A stretch of DNA of 57,637 nt from Cytophaga aurantiaca DSM 3654. Its GTDB lineage: Bacteria > Bacteroidota > Bacteroidia > Cytophagales > Cytophagaceae. Made by a program: the position numbers and the translations under genes. The first letter of the stretch is position 1, and each line of letters begins with the position of its first letter. Shown here piece after piece: positions 7,903 to 17,668 of this stretch. The stretch covers positions 124 through 57,760 of the forward strand of contig NZ_KB903636.1 of assembly GCF_000379725.1 (NCBI RefSeq), written 5' to 3'. A model generated the notes under the pieces. It ran no database searches, had not been told where the DNA came from, and was given only the letters and a program-made list of their open reading frames with translations.

Positions 7903-8580
7903 TTATTTAACAAAACTTGTCTGTTTCGCAAGAACTTTAATATCCGGCACTTCGAGGATCTGTTTATTGTATCCGAAAATAGTTACGTTGATCATTGCCA
8001 TGCCAAGATCTTTTAATGTGGATACACTGTTTTTAAATGTCACTTTTAAAAGCGGATACATCCATGTCAAATATTTATAATACTTATTTGTATTTTTTAA
8101 ACCGGGAGTAGGGTGCATGTAGCCGGGTCTGAAATTGTAAACTTCTTTAAATGGAAGTTTTGCCAGATCATTTTCTGTTTTTCCTTTTACACGTGCCCAC
8201 ATCAACTTGCCTTTCTCCGTGCTGTCTGTAGAAGCACCGGAAACATAACAAAAAGTCATGTCTCTGTTTAATCTACTGAGTGCTTCTGCTACATGCATGG
8301 TAAGCATGTACGTCATTTTTGTATAATCGGCTTCATTCATTCCAACAGAAGAAACGCCTAAACAAAAGTAGCAGGCATTATAACCGGAAAGTCTATTTTC
8401 AAGGGAAGAGATGTTCAAGAAATCGGAATGAATGATCTCTTTCAATTTCGGATGCGAAAATCCTGAAGGTTTTCGATTGATGAGCAGTACTTCTTCCACA
8501 TCAGGATGAAGTAAACATTCGTGCATAACGCCTTCGCCTACCATACCCGTGGCACCTGTGATGATTGCTTTTATTTTCAT
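7903..8580 (-). CDS. NAD(P)-binding Rossmann-fold protein (NmrA/epimerase-like)
   Basis: 225 residues beginning KAIITGATGMVGEGV, the GxxGxxG dinucleotide-binding motif of atypical short-chain dehydrogenases. VSGAST and a central Lys-rich helix follow, but the classical YxxxK is not clear. It belongs to the group annotated as NAD-dependent epimerase/dehydratase or oxidoreductase in Bacteroidota. The substrate is unknown. It is upstream of and co-directional with the SDR gene. Confidence 0.8.
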   Translation of the reverse strand: MKIKAIITGATGMVGEGVMHECLLHPDVEEVLLINRKPSGFSHPKLKEIIHSDFLNISSLENRLSGYNACYFCLGVSSVGMNEADYTKMTYMLTMHVAEALSRLNRDMTFCYVSGASTDSTEKGKLMWARVKGKTENDLAKLPFKEVYNFRPGYMHPTPGLKNTNKYYKYLTWMYPLLKVTFKNSVSTLKDLGMAMINVTIFGYNKQILEVPDIKVLAKQTSFVK

Positions 8581-8732
8581 AAGTGAAAGAAGATTAACTA
8601 AATGATTTGTTGTCTGAATTAGAGACGTATATAAAAGATAAATATTTTATTGTTAAGAACAAAAAATGCGTTTTAGTTAATCAACCATTCTCTGCGATAC
8701 TAATCCATCTTATTAGCTGTTTGATTGAGAAC

Positions 8733-8766
8733 ATTCGTCAGACCACTTTTTTGTGGTCCGACGAAT
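8733..8766. repeat. Dispersed palindromic element, copy 2 (T6 loop)
   Basis: 14-nt arms (ATTCGTCAGACCAC ... GTGGTCCGACGAAT) flank TTTTTT. It matches the element at 2417-2452, with the same single stem mismatch position. It lies alone in the 325-nt gap 8581-8905, where I see no gene; a minus-strand hydrophobic frame there lacks a start codon. Confidence 0.85.
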
Positions 8767-8905
8767 TGTAACTGGTATCTCTACAATAGTACCTGAACGA
8801 TGGTATGCAGAATGTAAAATATGTTAACCATCTCGGAGCAAATAAAATAATCATTGCGCCAATCAGACAAATACTAACTACTGCAAAGTCCCATATAAAA
8901 CAACA

Positions 8906-10048
8906 TTATAACAACAACGTATCAATGCGATGCGCCTGTACCAGTTGATCTTTTTGTGACCAGGCAAATACAGTAAAGCGCCCATCCTGTGAAGCTACCA
9001 ATGCAATTGCATTGTTCTGATCTTGCACAAACTGTGCAGCGGATAAATGTCTTGTTCCTCCAGTTTTAGATGGGAAGACAATCGTTGGTTTATTTTCTTT
9101 TATCGGTTCGGTTTCAATTACTTTATCAATGATCGGTTGACCTACACGTTGAACAATTTTTTCTCCGAAGGCTAATAATTTATATTCATCATTAATGATC
9201 GTTGCGCCATCAATAGCTGTAAGTCCACCGATAATGTCCACCTCTTTTGAAAGCACGGCCTGCCAATTCGGAATGGAATTGTCAATTTCATTTTTATTAA
9301 TTAAGTCCGCCAAACCCGAAAAGGCCGGTTTGATCGCATAATGCAAGGGATGACTGATAGAGTCCCGCCATTCTTTTGTTTGTGAGGGAACAACAAGTAA
9401 GGTGCCACCGCGTTTGTGCGCACGCATCGATACAGCAAGCTGCAGCATTACGTTTACGGTATCGTGTCGTGATGCAACAGATGTGAAGTCCAGTAAAGAA
9501 CTTATGATCTTTGGACACGAACCATTTGTTGAATTCTGTTCGTCAACAATTTTAATTTCATCGCCTGCCAATACAGCAATGTTTGAAAATTTACCGAAAC
9601 CATCAATACGTCTGTGCTTAATAACAACCTGACCGGCTTCAGAAATATCTAAAACAAAACAGCAGTTGGGTATCGTAAGTGTAGCTCCCCATACATACAG
9701 AGCGTTGTCCTTATGCCAGACGCCCAGGTGAATCCCTGCGCGTTCGTAACCCGGAGAAAGTTTGGTTAATGTTTTTGGTGTAAACGGAATTGGCTGTGCA
9801 AATATGATCGGTGTGCCTGCTTGCTCGGGTGTAAGATATGCCAACGAAATCCGTGGCGAGCGCCCTTCTTCATGACGTAAGCTCGTCCAGAATCCAACGT
9901 CTATAAATGATTCAATGATGGAAGCATTTGGGACAGAAGCTAAATTCGTTTCTCCTAAAAGAGTAGCTCTTTCAAGATGGTTCGAAAAAATTGTTTCTAC
10001 AGATTCAGCGACGATGCGCGCTGCCTTATAGGTTGATTCACTTTTCAT
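8906..10048 (-). CDS. DisA_N (diadenylate cyclase)-like protein with N-terminal sensor region
   Basis: 380 residues with no signal peptide or membrane segment. The C-terminal ~130 residues resemble a DAC/DisA_N domain: DGATII around 280 (the DGA motif) and GGTRHLSAAQFV around 330, followed by ALVASQDGRFTVF, which matches the family's GTRHR...ALVIVVSEETG...I pattern. In characterised diadenylate cyclases the second motif is RHR; here it is RHL. The N-terminal ~230 residues (GVWHKDNALYVWG and similar) look like a separate sensor domain. Known DAC enzymes make c-di-AMP from ATP. Whether this one is active is uncertain because of the RHR change. It is monocistronic, with 333 nt upstream without a clear gene. 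Confidence 0.7.
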   Translation of the reverse strand: MKSESTYKAARIVAESVETIFSNHLERATLLGETNLASVPNASIIESFIDVGFWTSLRHEEGRSPRISLAYLTPEQAGTPIIFAQPIPFTPKTLTKLSPGYERAGIHLGVWHKDNALYVWGATLTIPNCCFVLDISEAGQVVIKHRRIDGFGKFSNIAVLAGDEIKIVDEQNSTNGSCPKIISSLLDFTSVASRHDTVNVMLQLAVSMRAHKRGGTLLVVPSQTKEWRDSISHPLHYAIKPAFSGLADLINKNEIDNSIPNWQAVLSKEVDIIGGLTAIDGATIINDEYKLLAFGEKIVQRVGQPIIDKVIETEPIKENKPTIVFPSKTGGTRHLSAAQFVQDQNNAIALVASQDGRFTVFAWSQKDQLVQAHRIDTLLL

Positions 10049-10312
10049 TAATGCGTACTAAAATTAATCGTATTGATTTTAACTAAGATAAGAAATATAT
10101 GTGAAAATATTCTACACGTTGTCAGACGGTTTTTCAATTCTGCCGTGGTTGTGCCTTTTCAGCCAACCACTATATCCTTGGCCACACCTCTTGTTGATGA
10201 CTCTGCTATACAGCCTATCTTTACTATTTATTTTCTCAGGCAGAACACCAACAATGGCATAGAATTTATTCTTTCCGAATTTAAAACGAACTTCTGAATA
10301 AAAACTGAACAT
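10049..10312. other. Intergenic region without a recognisable gene
   Basis: Between the DisA-like gene and the P-type ATPase terminator I find only a 66-codon minus-strand frame (10112-10312). It has no recognisable motif, and neighbouring frames look equally (un)likely. It may be decayed coding DNA. No RNA gene or clear operator is visible. Confidence 0.4.
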
Positions 10313-10353
10313 AAAAAAAGCCCAACAAGTTTACTTAAAACTATTTGTTGGGC
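10313..10353 (-). terminator. Terminator of the metal-resistance operon
   Basis: The stem GCCCAACAA / TTGTTGGGC (10320-10328 and 10345-10353) has a 16-nt loop and, read on the minus strand, is followed by a run of seven T. It lies 28 nt past the stop of the P-type ATPase gene. Confidence 0.85.
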
Positions 10354-10381
10354 AAATTGGCTGATACAGAGGGATATTATT

Positions 10382-12892
10382 TTAAGAATCCAAAGATGTT
10401 TGTTTCAATCTTAATGCATTCGCGATTACAGATACTGAACTCAAACTCATTGCAGCAGCAGCAATCATTGGTGAAAGCAATAAACCAAATACTGGAAATA
10501 AAATCCCAGCGGCAATCGGCACCCCAATTGTATTGTAGATAAATGCAAAGAAAAGATTCTGCTTTATATTTTTCATTACTGCATGACTTAATTTTTTCGC
10601 TTTTACGATACCTTGTAAATCACCTTTCACTAAAGTTATTTCGGAACTCTCTATTGCCACATCTGTTCCTGTACCCATTGCAATGCCAACATCTGCTTGA
10701 GCCAAGGCTGGAGAATCGTTGATGCCATCACCGGCCATTGCAACAATTTTCCCTTCAGCTTGTAACTTTTTTATCAAGTTCAATTTATCTTCAGGCAAAC
10801 ACTCCGCTTTAAAATCTGTTAAGTGAAGTTCAGCGGCTACAGCTTCTGCAGTATTTTTATTATCACCCGTCATCATGATGACTTCTATACCTTGTTCAAT
10901 TAAAGCGGCAATAGCTTTTTTACTGCTTGCTTTTATTGCATCTGAAATGGCAACATAACCTACAGCCTTTTCATTCACTGAAATATACGATACAGTCTTT
11001 CCTGATTTTTGTTCATTAATAATAAATGTATTTAAAGCATCGGGAATAGAAACATGCATTTGTTCCATGAGTTTTAAATTCCCCAAGATGATTTTTTTAT
11101 TGTTGATAGTCCCTGTAACTCCTTTACCAGCCAGTGCTTCAAAATCTTTTGCATCAATAAATGTTATTCCTTTTTCTTTTGCATATTTTGTTACAGCAGT
11201 TGCCAGGGGATGTTCACTATATTGGTTCAATGATGCAACGAGTTGCAATAAGTCTTCTTCCAAATTTCCTTCAGTAGCAAATATTTTATTTACAGATGGT
11301 TTTCCTTCGGTGATAGTGCCTGTTTTATCTGTGATTAAAACATTCACTTTGTTCATGGTCTCTAATGCCTCTGCATTTTTAATAAGGATTCCCTCTTGAG
11401 CACCTTTTCCAATTCCAACCATTACTGACATAGGTGTTGCTAAGCCTAATGCACATGGACAGGCAATAATTAAAACTGCAATGGCGTTTACAAAACCATA
11501 GACGTATGCTGGCTCTGGTCCCCAGATCGACCAAATTGCAAATGTGATTACGGCAACCGATATTACAATGGGTACAAAATATTTGGCAATTACATCTGCT
11601 AATTTTTGTATCGGTGCACGCGAACGGCTTGCATTATTAACCATTTGAATGATCTGTGAAAGCAATGTGTCAGCACCAACTTTTTGTGCCTCCATTATAA
11701 ATGACTTGTTACCATTTATAGTTCCAGCACTAACGTTGTCACCTTCTTTTTTATCAACGGGAATGGGTTCTCCAGTAATCATGGATTCATCTATACTGCT
11801 GTTACCTTCTTTAATTAATCCATCAACAGGAATTTTATCACCCGGTTTTACACGTAATAGATTCCCAACAGTAATGTTATGAATGGATACAATTTTGTCT
11901 TCGCCATTTTGAACTAATGTAGCTTCAGAAGGTGCCATCTTGAGTAATGCTTTTATTGCACCACTGGTTTGACTGTGAGCACGAGCTTCCAGTAGTTGTC
12001 CTAATAATACCAATGTTAAGATAACAGCTACGGCTTCAAAATAGAGATGAACACTGCCATCGTGCGTTTTGAATTCATTTGGAAAAAAATCAGGAAAGAT
12101 CAAACCAACAATACTAAACAAAAAGGCTACGCCAGAACCAATACCTACAAGTGTAAACATATTCAGATTCCATGTGATGATGGATTTCCATGCACGAATA
12201 AAAAACATCCAACAGGAATAAAATACAATAGGTACAGTTAATATCAATTGTATCCAATTCCAAACTTGCATATCAAACAATTTTGACAAAGGATTGTTGT
12301 GTATCATTTCACTCATAGAAATAATAAAAACAGGCACTGCAAAAGCAATGGCTATTTTCATTTTCCGAGTAAGCTCGTTGTACGTTTTATCCTCCGCACG
12401 TTCACTTGGTTCCAGAGGTATAAGATCCATACCGCAAATCGGGCACGCGCCGGGTTCGTCTTTAATTACCTCCGGATGCATGGAGCAGGTGTATTGTTGC
12501 TTAGACACAAGACGTGGTTGTTCTACTAAATCCATACCGCAAACAGGGCAGTCTCCAGGCTTGTCGTATGTTTTATCGCCTTCGCAATGCATCGGACAAT
12601 AATAAATACCATTACCAGGTTGTACTGTTTTTTTGAGCCTATGTGTATGACTTTCTTTTTTACCTGAAGCGCTCGCTTGGTTTGGTTCTTCAATGGTATA
12701 ATGTAATCCAGCTGTTAGTAAGGTTTCTTGTAATTTTTCTAATGGAATGTGTGAAGTCATTTCAATCGTTGCTTCTGATTTTTTAAGATCAACGGTAACA
12801 TTATTTACTTCATCTAAATTATTTAATGCTTTTTCAACACTGGCTGAGCAACCAGAGCAAGACATTCCTGTTACGGTATAGGTATGTATCAT
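10382..12892 (-). CDS. copA: Heavy-metal (Cu/Ag-type) translocating P-type ATPase
   Basis: 836 residues, a P1B-type ATPase. An N-terminal HMA domain ([11 protein letters not shown]) is followed by two heavy-metal-binding modules of the YxCPMH...CPVCGMDL type (residues ~95-165). Then come the transmembrane core with [12 protein letters not shown] (the CPC ion-binding motif), the phosphorylation site DKTGTITEG, and hinge motifs TGDNKNTA and [13 protein letters not shown] and Cys-rich N-terminal modules indicate Cu(I) or Ag(I) export to the periplasm. It is the last gene of the metal island and is followed by a terminator. The symbol copA is by family; zinc or lead specificity is less likely. 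Confidence 0.92.
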   Translation of the reverse strand: MIHTYTVTGMSCSGCSASVEKALNNLDEVNNVTVDLKKSEATIEMTSHIPLEKLQETLLTAGLHYTIEEPNQASASGKKESHTHRLKKTVQPGNGIYYCPMHCEGDKTYDKPGDCPVCGMDLVEQPRLVSKQQYTCSMHPEVIKDEPGACPICGMDLIPLEPSERAEDKTYNELTRKMKIAIAFAVPVFIISMSEMIHNNPLSKLFDMQVWNWIQLILTVPIVFYSCWMFFIRAWKSIITWNLNMFTLVGIGSGVAFLFSIVGLIFPDFFPNEFKTHDGSVHLYFEAVAVILTLVLLGQLLEARAHSQTSGAIKALLKMAPSEATLVQNGEDKIVSIHNITVGNLLRVKPGDKIPVDGLIKEGNSSIDESMITGEPIPVDKKEGDNVSAGTINGNKSFIMEAQKVGADTLLSQIIQMVNNASRSRAPIQKLADVIAKYFVPIVISVAVITFAIWSIWGPEPAYVYGFVNAIAVLIIACPCALGLATPMSVMVGIGKGAQEGILIKNAEALETMNKVNVLITDKTGTITEGKPSVNKIFATEGNLEEDLLQLVASLNQYSEHPLATAVTKYAKEKGITFIDAKDFEALAGKGVTGTINNKKIILGNLKLMEQMHVSIPDALNTFIINEQKSGKTVSYISVNEKAVGYVAISDAIKASSKKAIAALIEQGIEVIMMTGDNKNTAEAVAAELHLTDFKAECLPEDKLNLIKKLQAEGKIVAMAGDGINDSPALAQADVGIAMGTGTDVAIESSEITLVKGDLQGIVKAKKLSHAVMKNIKQNLFFAFIYNTIGVPIAAGILFPVFGLLLSPMIAAAAMSLSSVSVIANALRLKQTSLDS

Positions 12893-13006
12893 ATTTTTGC
12901 TTAATGCTTGAAGCGGAAAGCTAAAAGCTTTTTGTTTCTTGTAGACGAAATTGATGTTTAATATAAATGACCAAGAGAAGAGATGCTAAGCTTTAAGCAT
13001 TTCGCA

Positions 13007-13219
13007 CTAGGCATTAAGCGCTTCCGCTTTATAGCCTACCTTTTCCAGAATCTCTTTAACTTCGCTCTCGCTGTAATCGGTCGTAATGGTTAATGTTTTA
13101 TCCGGGCTAGTAACATCAATACTCCAATCCTTGATTTTTTCTTTGAAACTTAGTTCCGGACTAACAGTAGCTATACAGCTTGTACAATTGATGTTGGTTT
13201 TAAACTGGAACGTTTTCAT
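13007..13219 (-). CDS. Small HMA-domain metal chaperone (CopZ-like)
   Basis: The start chosen is the ATG at 13219 (MKTFQFKTNINCTSC), giving 70 residues; the longer frame to 13246 adds an unlikely tail. It is a single ferredoxin-like HMA domain whose metal site NCTSC matches the CxxC loop of copper chaperones. It probably carries Cu(I) in the cytoplasm to the neighbouring ATPase. A TATCTTTG box lies 24 nt upstream of the ATG. The end of the gene overlaps one of the AAGC-rich repeats. Confidence 0.85.
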   Translation of the reverse strand: MKTFQFKTNINCTSCIATVSPELSFKEKIKDWSIDVTSPDKTLTITTDYSESEVKEILEKVGYKAEALNA

Positions 13220-13243
13220 AGTTTTATTTTCTTTGTTACATAA

Positions 13244-13251
13244 CAAAGATA
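13244..13251 (-). promoter_or_regulatory. Putative -7 promoter element (TATCTTTG)
   Basis: TATCTTTG on the minus strand matches the Bacteroidota -7 consensus TAnnTTTG, just upstream of the small HMA gene. No good -33 TTG lies at the standard distance. It could give the chaperone and ATPase genes their own transcript. Confidence 0.45.
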
Positions 13252-13302
13252 GATCTTGAATGATAAAAAACTGTTATAAAAAATAGGAAAAGATTTATAG
13301 AA

Positions 13303-13878
13303 TCATTGAATAAGATTATCTAATGATTTTCTTCCTTGATCTGTTAAAAGTTTAAATTGTGATGGAGTCGTTCCTGTAATACTTTTGAACTGGGCTGAAA
13401 GCGCTGCAAGACTGCTGTAATGTAATTTATCTGAAATTTCTGAAAGCGTTAATTCATTGTACGACAACAATTCTTTTACATATTCGATCTTTTGAAGGAT
13501 GACGTATTTTTCAATAGTAACACCTTGGCTGGCTGTGAAGATTGAACTGATGTGTGAATAATCATAACCAAGTTCCTTTGATAAATAAGAAGATAATTTT
13601 GTTGAATGATCGGACGAAGAATTTTTAATGAGTTGGATAATATGTGTTTTTACTGCTTCAACGATTTTTTCTTTTTTATCTTCTAACAATTCAAAACCTT
13701 GCTTCGATAATTTATCTTTCAATGCAGAAATTTTATCAGCTGACAATGTTTCATTTAATAGCGCATCTCCTAATTCAACTTTTTCAAAAGATACATTCAA
13801 GCCATGCAAAATATCTTCTACCGATGTGATGCACCGTGGACAAACCATATTTTTGATATGTAAAATTTCTTTTTTCAT
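13303..13878 (-). CDS. HMA-AraC fusion regulator
   Basis: 191 residues. The first ~65 resemble an HMA-type fold with a single CxxC (KNMVCPRCITSVEDIL, Cys13 and Cys16). The rest is an AraC-type DNA-binding domain with the helices SYLSKELGYDYSHISSIF and LSEISDKLHYSSLAALSAQF. It therefore reads as a metal-sensing one-component regulator. It sits inside the metal island between the adaptor genes and the chaperone/ATPase genes, on the same strand, which fits control of this cluster by copper or a similar ion (inference). Confidence 0.85.
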   Translation of the reverse strand: MKKEILHIKNMVCPRCITSVEDILHGLNVSFEKVELGDALLNETLSADKISALKDKLSKQGFELLEDKKEKIVEAVKTHIIQLIKNSSSDHSTKLSSYLSKELGYDYSHISSIFTASQGVTIEKYVILQKIEYVKELLSYNELTLSEISDKLHYSSLAALSAQFKSITGTTPSQFKLLTDQGRKSLDNLIQ

Positions 13879-13917
13879 TATCTATCAAGATACTAATTAA
13901 TTCTAATTAATGGATAA

Positions 13918-15126
13918 TTACATCTTACTCATATCATGTCCTGCCATAGGGTTTAGGCCCTTTTTAAAAATATATTCACTTTGCAATAAATACGAGCCTG
14001 AAACAACAACTTCATCTCCGGCTTTTAAACCATATAAAATTTCAGTGTTGGCGGTATTCGTTGCTCCGATATGAACCATTTTGGCTTCATAAGAACCATC
14101 CGTATTTTTAACCCAAACCGTATTTTCATTTGCTCCTTTTAAGACAGCATTTGAAGGAATGAGAATAGTTTTGTTACTTTGTTTTTGAAATACAATATTT
14201 GCCTGCATGCCGGGTTGTATCATCAAGGAAGTATTATCAAAAGAAACTCGAACAGCCGTTACGGTTGATGAAGGAGATACCTGTGGGAGTACTTCAATGA
14301 TTTTTCCGCTACTTTTATATTTTCCTTTTCCATCAAATTGCAATTGAACTATTTTACCAACAGCATTGTGCGTATTTATTTCGTTGGCATAAAATTCTGC
14401 ATCAATCCATAAAGTTGTGTAATCAACTAATTCCATGATGTTTTGTCCTTCCATCACGGTAGTACCTTCCGAAATATTAATTTTTTTAATAAATCCAGAA
14501 GCTGTACTAGCTATCGGATATGGTATAAGAGGTTTTTCTCGAACTTTTAATTGATCTATTTGAGAAGACGTAAGTCCCCATAGTGAAAGTTTGTTATGCG
14601 CACTTTGATAAATACGTTTTAACAATTCATCGTTCGGGTTTTGTTGTAACAAGTTCCAATTTGTAATAAACTCACTTTGTGTGGCTGTTAACATTTCAGA
14701 ATAAATTTCATATAAAATTTGTCCTTTTTTAACCGATGAACCTGTTGTTTTTACAAAGAGATTTTCAACTCTACCATCTACACGTGCATTTATAAATTGA
14801 ATTGAATTTTCATTTTCCTTAACAATACCCGTTGCATAGATTTGATTTTCTATATTGTCAAAGCCAATTATTTTTGTTTGTATGTTTGCCAATAAAATTT
14901 GTTCCTCACTTAACTTAATGGTATTTCCATTCAACTGTTCAGAAGAGATGGGTGTTAAGTCCATGTGACAAATCGGGCATTTACCTGGCTTTGTTTCCAT
15001 GATTTGTGGATGCATGGAACAGGTATAATACGTTGTTACAGCATGATCGTGTTGCATATCTTTTTCGTCTTGAGTAGAACAAGAGAAAATGAGCAGAGGT
15101 ATAAATAGAAATAAAAGGTATTTCAT
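13918..15126 (-). CDS. CusB-like RND efflux periplasmic adaptor, lipoprotein
   Basis: 402 residues. The lipoprotein signal (FIPLLIFSC) is followed by a Cys/His metal-binding module (YYTCSMHPQI ... CPICHMDL), then membrane-fusion-protein segments: a lipoyl-like hairpin, ARVDGRVENLFVKTTG, and a beta-barrel region ending GLKAGDEVVVSG. It should link a CusA-type pump to an outer-membrane channel and may pick up periplasmic metal through its N-terminal module. It lies 3 nt after a second adaptor gene. Confidence 0.9.
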   Translation of the reverse strand: MKYLLFLFIPLLIFSCSTQDEKDMQHDHAVTTYYTCSMHPQIMETKPGKCPICHMDLTPISSEQLNGNTIKLSEEQILLANIQTKIIGFDNIENQIYATGIVKENENSIQFINARVDGRVENLFVKTTGSSVKKGQILYEIYSEMLTATQSEFITNWNLLQQNPNDELLKRIYQSAHNKLSLWGLTSSQIDQLKVREKPLIPYPIASTASGFIKKINISEGTTVMEGQNIMELVDYTTLWIDAEFYANEINTHNAVGKIVQLQFDGKGKYKSSGKIIEVLPQVSPSSTVTAVRVSFDNTSLMIQPGMQANIVFQKQSNKTILIPSNAVLKGANENTVWVKNTDGSYEAKMVHIGATNTANTEILYGLKAGDEVVVSGSYLLQSEYIFKKGLNPMAGHDMSKM

Positions 15127-15129
15127 ATC

Positions 15130-16416
15130 TTAATTATTATCCGTTAAAATAAATGCTTCACTATCTACTAGGTAAGATGCAACTGGTGCAATGCTATCTG
15201 TTGCATTTAAACCAGATAGAACTTCGATCCATTCAAATGCCTGTTTGCCTGTTTGGATTGTATGCGCTTCATATGCCAATTGTTTTTTTATAAATACTGC
15301 TGCATTCCCTTTCCCTAATTGTACTATGGATGCTGTCGGTACCCAGAGTTGTTTGTCATTATTATTTTTAATTGAAATATATCCACGTATTAGTGTTCCT
15401 ATTTTTAGTTGCGTATGATCGTTACAAATCATATATACACGTACCGTATAAAAGTCGTCTGTATTATTAAAAGACTTTTCAATAAAATCTACTTTTCCTG
15501 AATAGGTTGTAGTATTAATAATGATGTCTACGGCATCTCCTTTTTGAATGGAACCAATATCAGAGGGCATTACTTTAAACAAGGCCCAAATACTTGATTC
15601 ATCTGCAATGGTAAAAAGATCATCTCCCTTTTTTACATAATCTCCTTCACGAATTAATTCTGTCATTGAAGAACTTGAAATTTTCATGCCGTTATTGCCT
15701 CCTTGGCTGGGGAAAGTCAATGCATGTGCTTCCATATCTGTATTGTCAGATACAAAGTGAATGTGCCCACTTGCATTCGCATATATGCTTACAATTGCAT
15801 TTACTTGTTTGTTTTTTTCTAACGTTGAAATCTCTTTTTCATTCATGCCTAAATTGAACAGCTTAGATCGCAGTGCAGATTTTGAAATATCATCTGCAGC
15901 ATCATTTTCTTGTAGAATATATAAATATTCGTTTTGCGCGGTTAACAATTCAGGACTATAAAGTTCCAGTAATTTTTGTCCTTGGGTTACTTTTTCAAAA
16001 TTGTATTTGATATACATTTTTTCAACCCGACCAGCAACGCGTGTGCTAATGGTTTTTACAAAATCAGGATTGTATGTAAGATAACCCAGTGCTCCAATTC
16101 TTCCGGCATGACTTTCAGTTGACGGAGCAATCGCTGTTAGTTGGGAAATTGCAACCCGGTTAGTGGGTTGAATTAATGTGGCCAATGTATCAATACTATT
16201 TTTTTGAGGCATTAATTCTAAATCCATCTTACACTTCGGACAAATACCAGGTTTGTCTGAGGTTATTTCCGGATGCATCGGACAATAATACATCTTATGA
16301 TGATCATGGTCCATGTTTTCTTTCGTGTTTTGTTTTTCCTTGTTACAAGAAACCAACACAAGTAGTATCAACAGTATGCGTAGCACCTGATTAATAGATT
16401 TGAAGTTGTTTTTCAT
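15130..16416 (-). CDS. cusB: CusB-like RND efflux periplasmic adaptor, lipoprotein (second copy)
   Basis: 428 residues. The lipoprotein signal ends LLVLVSC, then a metal-binding module follows (MYYCPMHPEI ... CPKCKMDL). The adaptor body contains ISTRVAGRVEKMYIKYNFE and a C-terminal IEVLSGLNATDSI. Compared with the downstream adaptor it has a longer insert after the hairpin (around 215-245). The start overlaps the end of the TolC-like gene by 26 nt, a sign of tight co-translation. The symbol is by family resemblance. Confidence 0.9.
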   Translation of the reverse strand: MKNNFKSINQVLRILLILLVLVSCNKEKQNTKENMDHDHHKMYYCPMHPEITSDKPGICPKCKMDLELMPQKNSIDTLATLIQPTNRVAISQLTAIAPSTESHAGRIGALGYLTYNPDFVKTISTRVAGRVEKMYIKYNFEKVTQGQKLLELYSPELLTAQNEYLYILQENDAADDISKSALRSKLFNLGMNEKEISTLEKNKQVNAIVSIYANASGHIHFVSDNTDMEAHALTFPSQGGNNGMKISSSSMTELIREGDYVKKGDDLFTIADESSIWALFKVMPSDIGSIQKGDAVDIIINTTTYSGKVDFIEKSFNNTDDFYTVRVYMICNDHTQLKIGTLIRGYISIKNNNDKQLWVPTASIVQLGKGNAAVFIKKQLAYEAHTIQTGKQAFEWIEVLSGLNATDSIAPVASYLVDSEAFILTDNN

Positions 16417-17668
16417 ATTCTGCCTGCAAGGTTAATAGTTCTAATAAAATATCGTAATACTGCATTTGAGTCATTTGTAAATTCATACGTGCATCTAAGG
16501 TTTCAAATAATTCACCCGTATTTTGGGCATATGCAATCATAGATACGTCATATGTTTTTTTGATGGCTGGCAACAAAATTGTTTCATACAATTCCAATTG
16601 ATATTTGGTTGATTTGATTTCATTTTGTAAGCCGTATAATTTACCTGTAGACTCATTTATGATTGCTTGTTTTTCATTTTGCATGGCTTTGATTTGATAA
16701 TTCGCTGCAGTAACATTTGATTTGTACATCTTCGAAGACCAGGGTGCTATAGGTACAGTCACCATACCCATTAAGGTAAACTGATTTGGATTTGTACCAA
16801 AGGCAAACATATGGCCATATTCAATTCCAAAATCTGGCCTGCCTTTGTATGATTCTGCTGTTTGCTTTAATTGTGTTACACGAATATTTTTGTCGATGGC
16901 CAATAGATCGCTTCGTTTGCTTATGAAGTTACTTGTGTCAATAATCTGACTTTCGTACTGTTGAATGGTTATGGAAGTATCAACCTTAAAAGAGATATTT
17001 TTATCCCGATTCATAAGCGTATTGATCATGAATACTTTTTGATTCCGTTCATTCTCTAACATGGATCGATCCTTTTTTAGCAACACTAACTGTGACTTTG
17101 CTTTATATATAGTTGCCAATGATCCTTGATTATAGGCTATGTTTTTTTCTGCCATTGCAATCATAACCTGCAGGGTTTTTTCTGCTTCGGTTAATACGCT
17201 CAATTTTTTATCTATAATCTGAATGTCATAGTAATTCATTTTTGCGTCGGCTAGCAATGTATTTGCTTCGGCACGCTGCGTTTCTAATTCCACCGAAGAC
17301 ATGGCTTGCATATACGATTGATTTGCACGTAACTTAGACGGATTTGGAATCATTTGTTTTCCTTGAATCATTAAGTTACCCATACCTGGCATCATCGTAT
17401 TCATGCCATCTACGGTTTGTGTTTGTGGTTTCCAATACGAGGTTTGATAAGGTGTCATAAAGAAACCAAATCCAATCTGAGGAGCATCCCAGGCCTTTGC
17501 ACCTGTTGCCATAGCATCAAAGGATTTTGCCTGATTCGCATACATTTCCAACATGGGATTGGATTGTATGATTGCAGATCTAATGGAATCATACGTGAGT
17601 ATCTGCGCATTTGAATGAACAGATAGGATGATAAACAACACAATTCCGGTGAGTTTATTCTTTAACAT
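16391..17668 (-). CDS. cusC: TolC-family outer membrane efflux protein
   Basis: About 425 residues from the ATG at 17668, which gives a clean signal peptide (KLTGIVLFIILSVHSNAQ); an ATG at 17689 is an alternative. Long amphipathic helices and the two-fold repeat typical of TolC proteins are seen, for example NEIKSTKYQLELYETILLPA. A Met-rich stretch (QTVDGMNTMMPGMGNLMIQG) may bind soft metals. It should form the outer-membrane duct of the CusA-type pump. It overlaps the genes on both sides by a few bases. The symbol is by role. Confidence 0.88.
   Translation of the reverse strand: MLKNKLTGIVLFIILSVHSNAQILTYDSIRSAIIQSNPMLEMYANQAKSFDAMATGAKAWDAPQIGFGFFMTPYQTSYWKPQTQTVDGMNTMMPGMGNLMIQGKQMIPNPSKLRANQSYMQAMSSVELETQRAEANTLLADAKMNYYDIQIIDKKLSVLTEAEKTLQVMIAMAEKNIAYNQGSLATIYKAKSQLVLLKKDRSMLENERNQKVFMINTLMNRDKNISFKVDTSITIQQYESQIIDTSNFISKRSDLLAIDKNIRVTQLKQTAESYKGRPDFGIEYGHMFAFGTNPNQFTLMGMVTVPIAPWSSKMYKSNVTAANYQIKAMQNEKQAIINESTGKLYGLQNEIKSTKYQLELYETILLPAIKKTYDVSMIAYAQNTGELFETLDARMNLQMTQMQYYDILLELLTLQAEYEKQLQIY

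Noticed and set aside
8767-8905. Hydrophobic minus-strand frame (AVVSICLIGAMIILFAP)
   Set aside because: It has no start codon after the upstream in-frame stop and runs into the palindromic repeat; too short to support.
10112-10312. 66-codon minus-strand ORF between the DisA-like and copA genes
   Set aside because: No recognisable motif, no promoter or start context, and alternative frames look similarly protein-like; kept only as part of an intergenic note.
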